The translations under genes were made by a program, and so were the position numbers. From Chromobacterium paludis (lineage in GTDB: Bacteria; Pseudomonadota; Gammaproteobacteria; Burkholderiales; Chromobacteriaceae), in contig NZ_CP043473.1 of NCBI RefSeq assembly GCF_008275125.1, positions 1,674,001 to 1,738,000 on the forward strand: a DNA stretch of 64,000 nt. The letters are read 5' to 3'. Of this stretch, positions 52,413 through 59,948 are shown in pieces. Position 1 is the stretch's first letter, and the number at the start of each line of letters is the position of its first letter. The notes under the pieces are model-generated. The model was given only the letters and a program-made list of their open reading frames with translations, was not told where the DNA came from and ran no database searches.

Positions 52413-52619
52413 ATGCCCTGCAATGAGAAGTTGGCCGAAGCACCTTGCATTCACACGAGAAGCTGCCATTACTTCAGGCCGATCGATACATACCACAGCA
52501 CGGATTTGGCGTTCTTGAGTCTTAAAATTGACAAAGCTGGTAAGTTAAAACTCAGGTATGCAGGAGAGGTGAAGTCACTACTTGATAAACTCAAAGAGCT
52601 TTTCAGAGGAATGGAATGA
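52413..52619 (+). CDS. Small unknown protein
   Basis: 68 aa, MPCNEKLAEAPCIHTRSCHYF, then LKIDKAGKLKLRYAGEVKSLLDKLKEL. GGAGTAGG lies 4 bp before the ATG. Cys/His residues in the first 20 positions might bind metal. It ends at the bidirectional terminator shared with cI. Confidence 0.7.
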   Translation: MPCNEKLAEAPCIHTRSCHYFRPIDTYHSTDLAFLSLKIDKAGKLKLRYAGEVKSLLDKLKELFRGME

Positions 52620-52624
52620 AAAAT

Positions 52625-52646
52625 GGCGACCGCAAGGTCGCCTTTT
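52625..52646. terminator. Bidirectional terminator between the 68-aa gene and cI
   Basis: GGCGACC-GCAA-GGTCGCC (52625-52642), with TTTT on the plus side and ATTTTTC on the minus side. A GNRA-type loop caps it. Confidence 0.9.
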
Positions 52647-53016
52647 AGTTTGGTAGTTTCGCGCTATTTTCCGCAAGCAATCTAATGACTTGCAGCACCT
52701 CGTCAGGCCCCTTCTCCTTCACCTGGCGCACCAACTCTTCCAGAGTATTGGCAGCAACATATCCCCCGCCACTAGCCTCTGATTGCATTTCGCCCTTACC
52801 AGATGCCAACCAGTCCGCACTGACCTGCAGAGCTTTAGCAGCTTTGTAGAGGTTTTCCCCGTCAATCCCGGCTGTTGGATTGTTCATCCACTTGTAGGCA
52901 GCAGGACGTGACACGCCAACCTGGTTAGCAAGCCAGTTTGGCGTTTTTTTGCTTCCGGTCTTCTCGCTAAGGACGTCTAGCGCCTTGCGAATCCGGCTTC
53001 CAAGAGTATTTTCCAT
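52645..53016 (-). CDS. CI-like prophage repressor (short, no peptidase domain)
   Basis: 123 aa. MENTLGSRIRKALDVLSEKT, then TPNWLANQVGVSRPAAYKWMNNPTAGIDGENLYKAAKALQVSADWLASG, an XRE HTH typical of lambdoid repressors. The C-terminus is only a short helical segment (LEELVRQVKEKGPDEVLQVI), so it lacks the LexA-like self-cleavage domain. Induction may then need an antirepressor or another route. The ATG at 53016 has no clear ribosome-binding site, as for lambda cI from P_RM. Divergent from cro across three operators. Confidence 0.82.
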   Translation of the reverse strand: MENTLGSRIRKALDVLSEKTGSKKTPNWLANQVGVSRPAAYKWMNNPTAGIDGENLYKAAKALQVSADWLASGKGEMQSEASGGGYVAANTLEELVRQVKEKGPDEVLQVIRLLAENSAKLPN

Positions 53017-53018
53017 GA

Positions 53019-53082
53019 TAACCAAGGTTAGCGGATATTTTGCAAACCTAGGATTGCATTGAGTGTAAACCATAGTTATCAT
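53019..53082. promoter_or_regulatory. O_R: three repressor operators and P_R
   Basis: Three related dyads with AACC-NN-GGTT-type cores lie at 53019-53030 (TAACCAAGGTTA, perfect), 53044-53055 (AAACCTAGGATT) and 53067-53078 (AAACCATAGTTA), with centres 25 and 23 bp apart. A rightward promoter TTGCAT (53054-53059), 17-bp spacer, TATCAT (53077-53082) overlaps the second and third. This is the lambda O_R plan. Confidence 0.82.
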
Positions 53083-53089
53083 CCTGAGC

Positions 53090-53308
53090 ATGAGAACAGC
53101 CATTGTCGTTTCGTACTTTGGTCCTGGCCGCGGCTCAAAAGCTCGCATCGCCAGGTCGCTAGGCGTCTCCACTGCTGCGGTTGCAAAGTGGGGCGAGACC
53201 GTGCCCGACGGCAGCGCTTACCAGTTGATCCGACGTTTCCCTGAGTTGGACCGGATGGATAAGGAAGACTGGGCAAAGTCGAGTTCATCAGGGCCATCTA
53301 CTGAGTGA
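53090..53308 (+). CDS. cro: Cro-like repressor
   Basis: 72 aa. MRTAIVVSYFGPGRGSKARI, then ARSLGVSTAAVAKWGETVPDGSAYQLIRRFPEL, the compact HTH of Cro/DicC-type proteins. First gene of the rightward early operon, divergent from the repressor. The -10 of P_R ends 7 bp before the ATG, so the message may be leaderless. Confidence 0.88.
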   Translation: MRTAIVVSYFGPGRGSKARIARSLGVSTAAVAKWGETVPDGSAYQLIRRFPELDRMDKEDWAKSSSSGPSTE

Positions 53309-53339
53309 AGTATGGCAAGCACCTTGCAAGGAATCCACG

Positions 53340-53912
53340 ATGAGAAAACCACAGTTTCAATCTCCCACCGACACCCTGATCCTCTGGGCGGATCGGCAGA
53401 TGACCGAGACCCGGCAGCCGCTGCTGAAGTTCGCTGAAGCGCTGACCGACACCTACCTCGACATGGTGCCGGAGGACCGCCGCACCTGCCCGCTGGATGA
53501 AATCCCCATCGACGGCAGCGTGGACGACCACTACCGCATCCAGAAGAAAAACGCCCTCGCCGTGGAGCGCTGGGTGAAGGGCACCATCAAGCTGCCGCTG
53601 GAGATTCTGGATGCCTGGATCGCCACTCTGCAGGGCGAGTACCGCGCCGGCTGCGTGGCGGACTTGCTTGAGCGGCACAACATGACCGCGGTGCCGGCCA
53701 TTGACCGCGCCGACGCCGCCACCTTCGCCAAGACCATGCACACCACCGCGGACATGATAGGCGCCCTCGCCTGCATTGTGGCGGATGGCGTAGTGGACGA
53801 GCAGGACAGGGAAGACATTGTCCGCGCTCAGCAGCAGATGCGCATCCTAAAGGGCCAGATGGCCGGCTGGGAGAAAGCCTTCAACGCGGCGTTGTCAGGT
53901 GGGCGGGAATGA
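53340..53912 (+). CDS. Unknown early phage protein (cII position)
   Basis: 190 aa, MRKPQFQSPTDTLILWADRQ, QPLLKFAEALTDTYLDMVPED, LEILDAWIATLQGEYRAGCVADLLERH. All helical with an acidic end. AAGGAA precedes the ATG. It occupies the position of cII between cro and the replication genes, but I see no CII-type HTH. Regulatory role is an inference from position only. Confidence 0.7.
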   Translation: MRKPQFQSPTDTLILWADRQMTETRQPLLKFAEALTDTYLDMVPEDRRTCPLDEIPIDGSVDDHYRIQKKNALAVERWVKGTIKLPLEILDAWIATLQGEYRAGCVADLLERHNMTAVPAIDRADAATFAKTMHTTADMIGALACIVADGVVDEQDREDIVRAQQQMRILKGQMAGWEKAFNAALSGGRE

Positions 53913-54022
53913 GAAGGGGAAAAAGCCCTCGCCCCGTCCTGGGGATCACGAGGCGAGGCGTACAAACACGTGGCGCCAGTACTCACAAACCACGCAGGGC
54001 TGCCACATCGAGTGGTAACGAC

Positions 54023-54265
54023 ATGGCCTTTGAATTATGGGGCACGAATTACCCAATTCAAACAGCAACTTGCATGGCAAATGGAAGAAAAACCGCATCC
54101 CAACAGGCCAGAAAGAACTGCCGGGATGCGAGCCCATACATAGGCAAGCTGTTACCTGGAGACGACTGGTCATCAAAGAAAGCCCTCGCCCGTGCCATGG
54201 CATGCAATCAGGCGAGAGGAAAGAAGGATGACCGTCGAGGACGATTATGGCGCAGGCCCGCGTAA
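54023..54265 (+). CDS. Possible small protein, weak evidence
   Basis: 80 residues, MAFELWGTNYPIQTATCMAN, KNCRDASPYIGKLLPGDDWS. The frame is open further upstream to 53909 (ATGA overlap with the previous gene), but that extension is Arg-rich and unconvincing. A competing frame exists at 54037-54231. Listed because this 300-bp stretch otherwise has no gene. Confidence 0.35.
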   Translation: MAFELWGTNYPIQTATCMANGRKTASQQARKNCRDASPYIGKLLPGDDWSSKKALARAMACNQARGKKDDRRGRLWRRPA

Positions 54266-54368
54266 CGGCGCACTGATCGAAATGGCGGGCTGGCAGGCCC
54301 ACAGAAAAACCAAACCCCCGGTCAACGCCGTTGGCGCGGCTCGCGGGGGTTATGAGGAGGTTTCGTGA
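54228..54368 (+). CDS. 46-aa early phage protein
   Basis: MTVEDDYGAGPRNGALIEMA, then GWQAHRKTKPPVNAVGAARG. AAGAAGG lies immediately upstream of the ATG. Its stop overlaps the start of a 20-codon frame (MSMQNMNKDFNHFTALSGEA) that ends at the initiator's ribosome-binding site. Function unknown. Confidence 0.5.
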   Translation: MTVEDDYGAGPRNGALIEMAGWQAHRKTKPPVNAVGAARGGYEEVS

Positions 54369-54432
54369 TGAGTATGCAGAACATGAACAAGGATTTCAAC
54401 CACTTCACTGCCCTGTCCGGAGAGGCATAGCC

Positions 54433-55326
54433 ATGAGCGCCGCCGAGAATGTGGTGAGCCTGGCTGAGCGCCGCGCCGCGCGCGTGGTGGAGAGCGCTCC
54501 GCCGCGCAAGGAGGGATATCTGGCCTTCCCCAACGAACTGATGGACGCCCTGCTGGCGGCCGACCTGACCGCGCGCCAGCTCAAGCTGGCCCTGGCCGTG
54601 GTGCGCAAGACCATAGGCTACGGCAAAGAGCAGGACGACTGCACCATCACCCAGCTGGCCGAGGTGGCAGGCATGCAGCGCCCAGCCGCCAGCAAGACCT
54701 TGCAGCAGCTGCTGGGCATGAAAATCGTCAGCGCCAGCAAGGGCCGCTTTGGCATGCTGGTGTCGATTAACCCGCCGGCGGCTTGGGACTCCTCCCCGTA
54801 TCAAATTGATACGCCTGACGATACGGACGTATCAAAACGATACGCTGGAGCGTATCAAAACGATACACACAATAAACAATCCCAAAAGACAAGTAATAAC
54901 CCCCCTGTATCCCCCCAGGGCGAACCGGCCACCGCCGACAGCCCTGCTGCAGACGCTACGCCGCCCAAACCCAAGCGCAAGCCGAGGGCCAAGGGCGTGA
55001 AACAGACCTTCGCCCAATGGCGCGACGCCATGAAGGCCGCCGCCGTGAAGTTGATCCCTGAGGACGATCCGGTGTTCACCTACGCCGACGAGGCCGGCCT
55101 GCCTCGCGAGTTCCTGCGCCTGGCCTGGGTTGAATTCCGTACCACGTACACCGAGAAGCAAGCCAGCAAGCAGCAGCTCGACTGGCGTGCCCACTTCCGC
55201 GATGCCGTGCGCCGCAACTGGTACAAGCTGTGGTTCCTGAAAGACGACGGCACCTGCGAACTGACCACCGCCGGCCTGCAGGCGCGCAACGCCGCCCAAG
55301 CCGCTGACAGGAAGGGAGCAAACTGA
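54433..55326 (+). CDS. Phage replication initiator (lambda O-like)
   Basis: 297 aa. After MSAAENVVSLAERRAARVVE comes a winged-helix replication-initiator domain (YLAFPNELMDALLAADLTARQLKLALAVVRKTIGYGKEQDDCTITQLAEVAGMQRPAASKTLQQLLGMKIV). This matches the N-terminal domain of phage O proteins that binds origin iterons. The middle encodes the origin itself, so it is linker-like (QIDTPDDTDVSKRYAGAYQND). The C-terminal domain (FAQWRDAMKAAAVKLIPEDD, FRDAVRRNWYKLWFL) would contact the helicase. GGAGAGG precedes the ATG at 54433. It is coupled to the helicase gene by a TGATG-type junction. Confidence 0.88.
   Translation: MSAAENVVSLAERRAARVVESAPPRKEGYLAFPNELMDALLAADLTARQLKLALAVVRKTIGYGKEQDDCTITQLAEVAGMQRPAASKTLQQLLGMKIVSASKGRFGMLVSINPPAAWDSSPYQIDTPDDTDVSKRYAGAYQNDTHNKQSQKTSNNPPVSPQGEPATADSPAADATPPKPKRKPRAKGVKQTFAQWRDAMKAAAVKLIPEDDPVFTYADEAGLPREFLRLAWVEFRTTYTEKQASKQQLDWRAHFRDAVRRNWYKLWFLKDDGTCELTTAGLQARNAAQAADRKGAN
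54797..54900 (+). other. Candidate phage replication origin (iterons plus AT-rich DUE) inside the initiator gene
   Basis: Three 17-bp dyads lie at 54797-54813 (CGTATCAAATTGATACG), 54828-54844 (CGTATCAAAACGATACG) and 54851-54867 (CGTATCAAAACGATACA), plus an extra half-site CGATACG at 54819. They are followed by an AT-rich stretch (54866-54900). This mirrors lambda ori, where iterons lie within gene O. Confidence 0.82.
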
Positions 55327-56723
55327 TGCACGACGACCGCGAGTTCATCCAGCTGCACAGCCCGGAAGCAGAACAGGCAGTGCTGGGCGGCCTGCTGCTG
55401 GACAACCTGGCCTGGGACAAGGTGAGCGACACCCTGGCTGCAGAGCAATTTTTCGACCCGGCTCACCGCTACATCGCCCAGGTGCTGTTCGCCATGCTGA
55501 GCGATGGGAAGCCCGCAGACGTAGTCACCGTTGGCGAAGCCCTCGACGCCCAGGGCAAGCTGGACGCTGCTGGCGGGTTTGGTTACCTGGCCACCATGGC
55601 GCAGAACACCCCGTCCGCCGCCAATATCCGCCGCTACGCCTCCATCCTGCTGGACAAGACCATTGCCCGCCAGGCCATCCACATCACCGGCGAGCTAGTG
55701 GGGGGGCTACAGACGCCCAAGGGCGTGAAGTCCGCCGAGCTGGTGGACCGCGCCGCCGGCGCGCTGGAGATGCTGACCACCAACCGCGGCTCGGAGGAAA
55801 AGACCCTGGATGCCGTCGAGTTGGCCCGCCGCACCATCGAAAATATCGACCGCCGCTACACCATGCCCGAGGGGGAGATGGACGGCACGCCGACAGGATT
55901 TGCCGAGCTGGACCAACGCATGGGCGGCATGCAGCCCGGCGAGCTGATCATCATCGCTGGCCGCCCGGCCATGGGCAAAACCGTCATGGGCATCAACATC
56001 GCGGAACACGTCTCGCGCTTCATCGGCCCCGCGTTCGTTTTCAGCCAGGAAATGGACGAGAAGCAGCTGGGCGACAGGCAGGTCGCCAGCCTGGCCGGTA
56101 TCCCGCTTAACCGCGTTCGCTCCGGCAGGTTTGAGGACGAGGATTGGCAGCGCCTCACCTACTACGCCGGCGTGGTGCAGGAACTGAGGATGCAGATCGA
56201 TTTCCGCGCGCAACTCACGCCGGAGCAAGTCCGCAACAAATGCCGCCAGCTGGCACGCCGCCATGGCCGCCCGGCCTTGATCGTCATCGACTACCTGCAG
56301 CTGATGCGCGGTCCCGGCCACGGATCCAGCGACAACCGGAACTACGAGATTGGCTACATCTCCGCCGCCCTGAAGGCGCTAGCCAAAGAGATGGGCTGCC
56401 CGGTTGTGGTGCTGAGCCAGCTGTCCCGAGCGGTTGAGAGCCGCGCGAACAAGCGGCCGATGATGTCCGACCTGCGCGACTCCGGCGCCATCGAGCAAGA
56501 CGCCGACGCCGTGCTGTTTCCATACCGCGACGAATACTACAACCCTGACAGCCCGGACATCGGCACCGTGGAAATCATCATCGGCAAGCTGCGCCAGGGC
56601 GAAGTGAAGCCCGTCCGCCTGGGCTGGGAGGGGCAATACGTACGCATGACCAACCTGCAGGCCGGCTGGGCGCCCCGCCCCGCTATTGGCCACCGCAAAC
56701 ACTCAGGAGGTTTTGACGAATGA
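55326..56723 (+). CDS. dnaB: DnaB-type replicative helicase
   Basis: 465 aa. N-terminal DnaB domain (SPEAEQAVLGGLLLDNLAWD, PSAANIRRYASILLDKT), then a RecA-like helicase domain: Walker A GRPAMGKT at 212-219, FSQEMDEKQLGDRQVA, Walker B ALIVIDYLQLM, VVVLSQLSRAVESR and RDSGAIEQDADAVLFPYRDE. It is full length, so the phage brings its own helicase instead of a loader like lambda P. The start overlaps the initiator stop. Confidence 0.95.
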   Translation: MHDDREFIQLHSPEAEQAVLGGLLLDNLAWDKVSDTLAAEQFFDPAHRYIAQVLFAMLSDGKPADVVTVGEALDAQGKLDAAGGFGYLATMAQNTPSAANIRRYASILLDKTIARQAIHITGELVGGLQTPKGVKSAELVDRAAGALEMLTTNRGSEEKTLDAVELARRTIENIDRRYTMPEGEMDGTPTGFAELDQRMGGMQPGELIIIAGRPAMGKTVMGINIAEHVSRFIGPAFVFSQEMDEKQLGDRQVASLAGIPLNRVRSGRFEDEDWQRLTYYAGVVQELRMQIDFRAQLTPEQVRNKCRQLARRHGRPALIVIDYLQLMRGPGHGSSDNRNYEIGYISAALKALAKEMGCPVVVLSQLSRAVESRANKRPMMSDLRDSGAIEQDADAVLFPYRDEYYNPDSPDIGTVEIIIGKLRQGEVKPVRLGWEGQYVRMTNLQAGWAPRPAIGHRKHSGGFDE

Positions 56724-57100
56724 GCAGCAGCACCGCCCGGCCTGACAAAGTCGTGCCGCGCCCAGGCGACCTGCCCGGCACCGGCCGTCGCGAAGACTAC
56801 CGCAAGAACCCGGACTGGCTGGCCGCCGTGGGCACCATCCGCCAATGCGTCCGCTGCGGCAGCAATCTGGCCGTCCAGGTGGCGCATCGCAACGAAGGCA
56901 AAGGCCTGGCGCTGAAGAACCCCGACGCCCTGACCGCGGCCCTTTGCCTGCCCTGCCACCACGCCATCGACAATGGCAACCGCTTCAACCTGGAATTCCG
57001 GCGCAAGGAAATGGACCGCGCCATTGTGCAGACCCTGGAAAAGCTGGCGCTGGCCGGCTTGGTGAAGATCGATAAGCAGCGGCTGAAGGAGTTGGGATGA
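56720..57100 (+). CDS. Zinc-binding HNH-like phage protein (DUF1364-type)
   Basis: 126 aa. RQCVRCGSNLAVQVAHRNEG and CLPCHHAIDNGNRFNLEFRR give CxxC...H...CxxCH, a treble-clef/HNH-like arrangement. It is similar to lambdoid proteins next to recombination genes (for example DUF1364). Probably a nuclease or DNA-binding protein; activity not shown. 4-bp ATGA overlaps with both neighbours. Confidence 0.7.
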   Translation: MSSSTARPDKVVPRPGDLPGTGRREDYRKNPDWLAAVGTIRQCVRCGSNLAVQVAHRNEGKGLALKNPDALTAALCLPCHHAIDNGNRFNLEFRRKEMDRAIVQTLEKLALAGLVKIDKQRLKELG

Positions 57101-57441
57101 GCATCAAGCTTAAGAAAATCGAGGAGAAACAAGTCGGACCTTTCGGAAGATCGCTCCTTGCATGCTACGAGGTTTCGCACGAAACGTCTGGGCTGGATGG
57201 CACAAGGCTGTCCCAAGAACTGATCGTCGTCTTTGATCCACGCATCGGCGAGGTGGCAGCCAAGCTGACGCTGACGGATCTGAATGCGCCGAGCTTCGAT
57301 GCTGCGCTGGAAAAGATGGCCGAATGGTGCGACCGGATGGCTATTGCTCTGCGAGAGCCCCGTGAGATATCAGCATCCATTCCTGTCGTGATCAAGACAC
57401 AGGGATCGTGCGAGGCTGAAGACGCGGAGGCCAGACCCTGA
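57097..57441 (+). CDS. Unknown early phage protein
   Basis: 114 aa, MSIKLKKIEEKQVGPFGRSL, LIVVFDPRIGEVAAKLTLTDL, FDAALEKMAEWCDRMAIALRE. Coupled at both ends by 4-bp overlaps. Function unknown. Confidence 0.7.
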   Translation: MSIKLKKIEEKQVGPFGRSLLACYEVSHETSGLDGTRLSQELIVVFDPRIGEVAAKLTLTDLNAPSFDAALEKMAEWCDRMAIALREPREISASIPVVIKTQGSCEAEDAEARP

Positions 57442-57902
57442 ACACCATCACCTTCTTCATCCCTGGCCCGCCGGTCGGCAAGCAGCGCGCGCGCAGCGCC
57501 ACCCGCATCGGCAAGGGCGCCGACGGCCAGGCCAAAGCCATGACCCGGCACTACACCCCGGCCAAAACCGCCAACTACGAGGCGCTGGTGTCGTGGATCG
57601 CCAAACAGGCCATCGGCAGCCAGCCGCTGCTGACCGGCCCCGTTGACGTGGTGATGCGGATCTTCGTGCCGGTGCCGGCCAGTTGGTCCAAGCGCCGCCG
57701 CGCGCTGGCCCTGGCCGGGCTGGTGTTGCCCACGGTGAAGCCGGACATCGACAACATCGAAAAGGCGGTTTACGACGCGCTGAACAAAGTCGTCTGGCAG
57801 GACGACGTGCTGGTGTGTGACGTGGTGAAGAGCAAGCGGTACGCAGAACAACCAGGCGTAAAGGTCACGATCAAGCCGATCGAAAACGCCCAGGCAGCAT
57901 GA
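57438..57902 (+). CDS. rusA: RusA-type Holliday junction resolvase, apparent CTG start
   Basis: 154 aa when started at CTG 57438: the frame reads (M)NTITFFIPGPPVGKQRARSA, the conserved RusA N-terminus. It continues FVPVPASWSKRRRALALAG and the catalytic Asp cluster KPDIDNIEKAVYDALNKVVWQDDVLV. An in-frame TGA lies at 57417 and no ATG, GTG or TTG occurs between it and the conserved start. The CTG has a perfect GGAGG 7 bp upstream and overlaps the previous stop as CTGA, the same 4-bp coupling as ATGA in its neighbours. The next ATG (57540) would remove 34 conserved residues. Confidence 0.9.
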   Translation: MNTITFFIPGPPVGKQRARSATRIGKGADGQAKAMTRHYTPAKTANYEALVSWIAKQAIGSQPLLTGPVDVVMRIFVPVPASWSKRRRALALAGLVLPTVKPDIDNIEKAVYDALNKVVWQDDVLVCDVVKSKRYAEQPGVKVTIKPIENAQAA

Positions 57903-57923
57903 TGAACAAGCAGGGGGAGTGAG

Positions 57924-58421
57924 ATGCACGCATCGACAATTCAGAATCTGGTGGGGCTGTGCTTCCAAATGGAAACCACCCTGCTGCTTAAGACCCAGAA
58001 ATTCGGCGTGTACGAGCCGCCGGAGTTTGAGTCGCTGACGATGCACGAGAAGATTGCACAGACGGGCATGATCATGGCAAAGATCAACCGGCTGCCCAAC
58101 CTTCAGCGCGCTGTGCTATGGGCGCTGCACACCAAGCGCGAAACCGAAATGATCTACCTGACCACCCACACGCCCTGCAAATACGGCTACAAGACCGACC
58201 TGGACATCATCCGTAAATGGGCCACCGGCAAAGGCCCCGGCTGCCGCGACCTGGGCGACCGCCACGGCGTTCACCACACTACCCTGCACCGCTACGGCAA
58301 GAAGATCGTCCGCCAGCTGGAGCAGGCGATGCACCAGGCCTACGCCGCTCTGGAGGCGCCGCTGGCGGAGATGATTAGTCGGCTAAGGTATGAGGCGGCA
58401 TATGAGGCGGCAGCGGCGTGA
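57924..58421 (+). CDS. Putative late-gene regulator (antiterminator position)
   Basis: 165 aa, MHASTIQNLVGLCFQMETTL, RAVLWALHTKRETEMIYLTT, CRDLGDRHGVHHTTLHRYGKKIVRQLEQAM. The last part looks like a sigma-region-4-like helix-turn-helix. It lies at the end of the rightward early operon, where phages keep Q-type antiterminators. The function is inferred from that and the HTH. Confidence 0.6.
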   Translation: MHASTIQNLVGLCFQMETTLLLKTQKFGVYEPPEFESLTMHEKIAQTGMIMAKINRLPNLQRAVLWALHTKRETEMIYLTTHTPCKYGYKTDLDIIRKWATGKGPGCRDLGDRHGVHHTTLHRYGKKIVRQLEQAMHQAYAALEAPLAEMISRLRYEAAYEAAAA

Positions 58422-58424
58422 GGC

Positions 58425-58637
58425 TTATCGCTTGCCTTGCAGATCTTTACGGCGAGCTAGACTCTGATCAATGCTATCGATAGTTACTTGGGCCGATTCA
58501 GCATCTACCGCCCCTGCCGCCTCAGCTACCTTGCCGGCGGCACCGACCAACAAATCTGTTACTGAATTGCCCAGCTCATCCTCCGCGGTGGTGCGAGCCT
58601 CTTTTTTCATACTGCTTTGCTGTGCTCTATTCGACAT
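58425..58637 (-). CDS. Small unknown protein
   Basis: 70 aa, MSNRAQQSSMKKEARTTAED, NSVTDLLVGAAGKVAEAAGAV, ending in basic residues. AGGAGAG is 4 bp before the ATG. A convergent single-gene unit on the minus strand, so likely expressed in the lysogen. Function unknown. Confidence 0.55.
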   Translation of the reverse strand: MSNRAQQSSMKKEARTTAEDELGNSVTDLLVGAAGKVAEAAGAVDAESAQVTIDSIDQSLARRKDLQGKR

Positions 58638-58748
58638 GATCTCTCCTGAAATTTCCCCTCATCGCTGCTACTCCTTGTTTTACGAGGTGGCTGCTTTAGC
58701 CTGCAGAAGGCATTACAATCTATCCAAATGATATGAATGGATACTGTT

Positions 58749-58988
58749 ATGCCACTCCAAATCGATCTCGTCGGCCCGATCCAACACGCCATGGAGCCAG
58801 TAAAAATGCTGGCCTATGTCGTCCTCATCGCAACGTTAGCAATACTCGTATCAGGACTGCTTGTCTCGCGGGTGCTACTGAGCAACACAAACCTGAGTAG
58901 AAGCGCGCGCCGGAAGATTGGCCAGACCGTAGGAAGCATCGTCGGCATGGTTGTGATCTATTTCGGCGCGCAGGCGGTGTTGAGGTGA
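58749..58988 (+). CDS. Small membrane protein
   Basis: 79 aa, MPLQIDLVGPIQHAMEPVKM, then two hydrophobic segments (LAYVVLIATLAILVSGLLVS and IGQTVGSIVGMVVIYFGAQA). Lysis-gene-like size, but no lysin is nearby, so a holin call is not justified. An ATG 12 bp upstream (58737) is possible. Confidence 0.55.
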   Translation: MPLQIDLVGPIQHAMEPVKMLAYVVLIATLAILVSGLLVSRVLLSNTNLSRSARRKIGQTVGSIVGMVVIYFGAQAVLR

Positions 58989-59035
58989 TTTTTACGAACC
59001 GAATATTGGGGCCATGCACAGCCCCACATCATTAC

Positions 59036-59524
59036 CTAGAAAATCTCAAAGAATCCGGATGATTTTCCAGAACTTGTATCAACCTGCATGAGTTTACTCT
59101 TGTATACACTAAGCATGAGCATTTTCAGCAGTTTCTCAATAGAAATCGGTTTATCGCAAGGGAAGTCTGACGACCCTGAAGCATCAAATAATCGACCATT
59201 TGAAGGAACCCAGGCTGTGTAGATGGACTCAGGCTTATCCAAGTTCAGGTAGACAAAATCAAGTAATAGAACCAATTCGCAGGCAGACCCTTTTTGTGCA
59301 ACTGTATGAAACTGCAACTCAATTGGCCACCCAAAAACAGTGAGTCTTAATTGGCTCTCTCCCGCTCCATTGCTAAGGACAATATCGCAGATTTCGTCTT
59401 CACCTTTGGCAAGCCAGCGGATGATGGCATCTTGGATGGCAACCCGTCGCACAATAATCGCATTTAACTGCCTGGACGCCTCATATGCCAGTTCGTTTGC
59501 TTCTGTCAGTTTTGCCTGATCCAT
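59036..59524 (-). CDS. Unknown protein
   Basis: 162 aa, MDQAKLTEANELAYEASRQL, IVRRVAIQDAIIRWLAKGED, beta-rich centre (SQLRLTVFGWPIELQFHTVA). AGAGGATG upstream. Lower GC than its phage neighbours, which suggests a moron acquired separately. Function unknown. Confidence 0.65.
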   Translation of the reverse strand: MDQAKLTEANELAYEASRQLNAIIVRRVAIQDAIIRWLAKGEDEICDIVLSNGAGESQLRLTVFGWPIELQFHTVAQKGSACELVLLLDFVYLNLDKPESIYTAWVPSNGRLFDASGSSDFPCDKPISIEKLLKMLMLSVYKSKLMQVDTSSGKSSGFFEIF

Positions 59525-59712
59525 AATCACATCCTCTATTTGCCGTTGTTAGAACTTGCATTTCGATCCGAATAGTTTAGCAGCCGGGAAGTGGCACAGA
59601 GCTACGTAAAAACCACAACATGACGCCTGGCCTTGCGAATAGTCGAAGTATTTTGGCTAGATAGCACATTGGGCTTGACAGCCTGATGCAACAAAACTAC
59701 CATTTTTACAGC

Positions 59713-59745
59713 AGCCCGAACTACGTCTAGAGTTCGGGCTTTTTG
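59713..59745 (+). terminator. Rho-independent terminator
   Basis: AGCCCGAACT (59713-59722) pairs with AGTTCGGGCT (59731-59740), then TTTT. Probably the end of rightward early transcription. Confidence 0.85.
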
Positions 59746-59753
59746 CATTCTGC

Positions 59754-59778
59754 AGCCCCGCCACCGCGCGGGGCTTTG
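59754..59778 (+). terminator. Second terminator in tandem
   Basis: AGCCCCG (59754-59760) and CGGGGCT (59769-59775), then TTGTC. Together with the preceding one it insulates the packaging genes, where antitermination would be required. Confidence 0.7.
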
Positions 59779-59798
59779 TCGTATCTGGAGCCCGCCTC

Positions 59799-59948
59799 AT
59801 GCCCATCTGGTATCTGCAATTCAACGGCCGCGACTATGTGGTCGATGACCATGTGCGCAGCGGCTTCCATGAGCTGGATAGCTGCGAGGCTGCTAGCAAG
59901 GGCGAGGCGTGGCTGGTGTTGATGGAGGACTGGTTATGGCGGGGCTGA
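59799..59948 (+). CDS. 49-aa phage protein
   Basis: MPIWYLQFNGRDYVVDDHVR, then SCEAASKGEAWLVLMEDWLW. GGAG 9 bp upstream, and overlaps the HNH gene by 13 bp. Function unknown. Confidence 0.6.
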   Translation: MPIWYLQFNGRDYVVDDHVRSGFHELDSCEAASKGEAWLVLMEDWLWRG

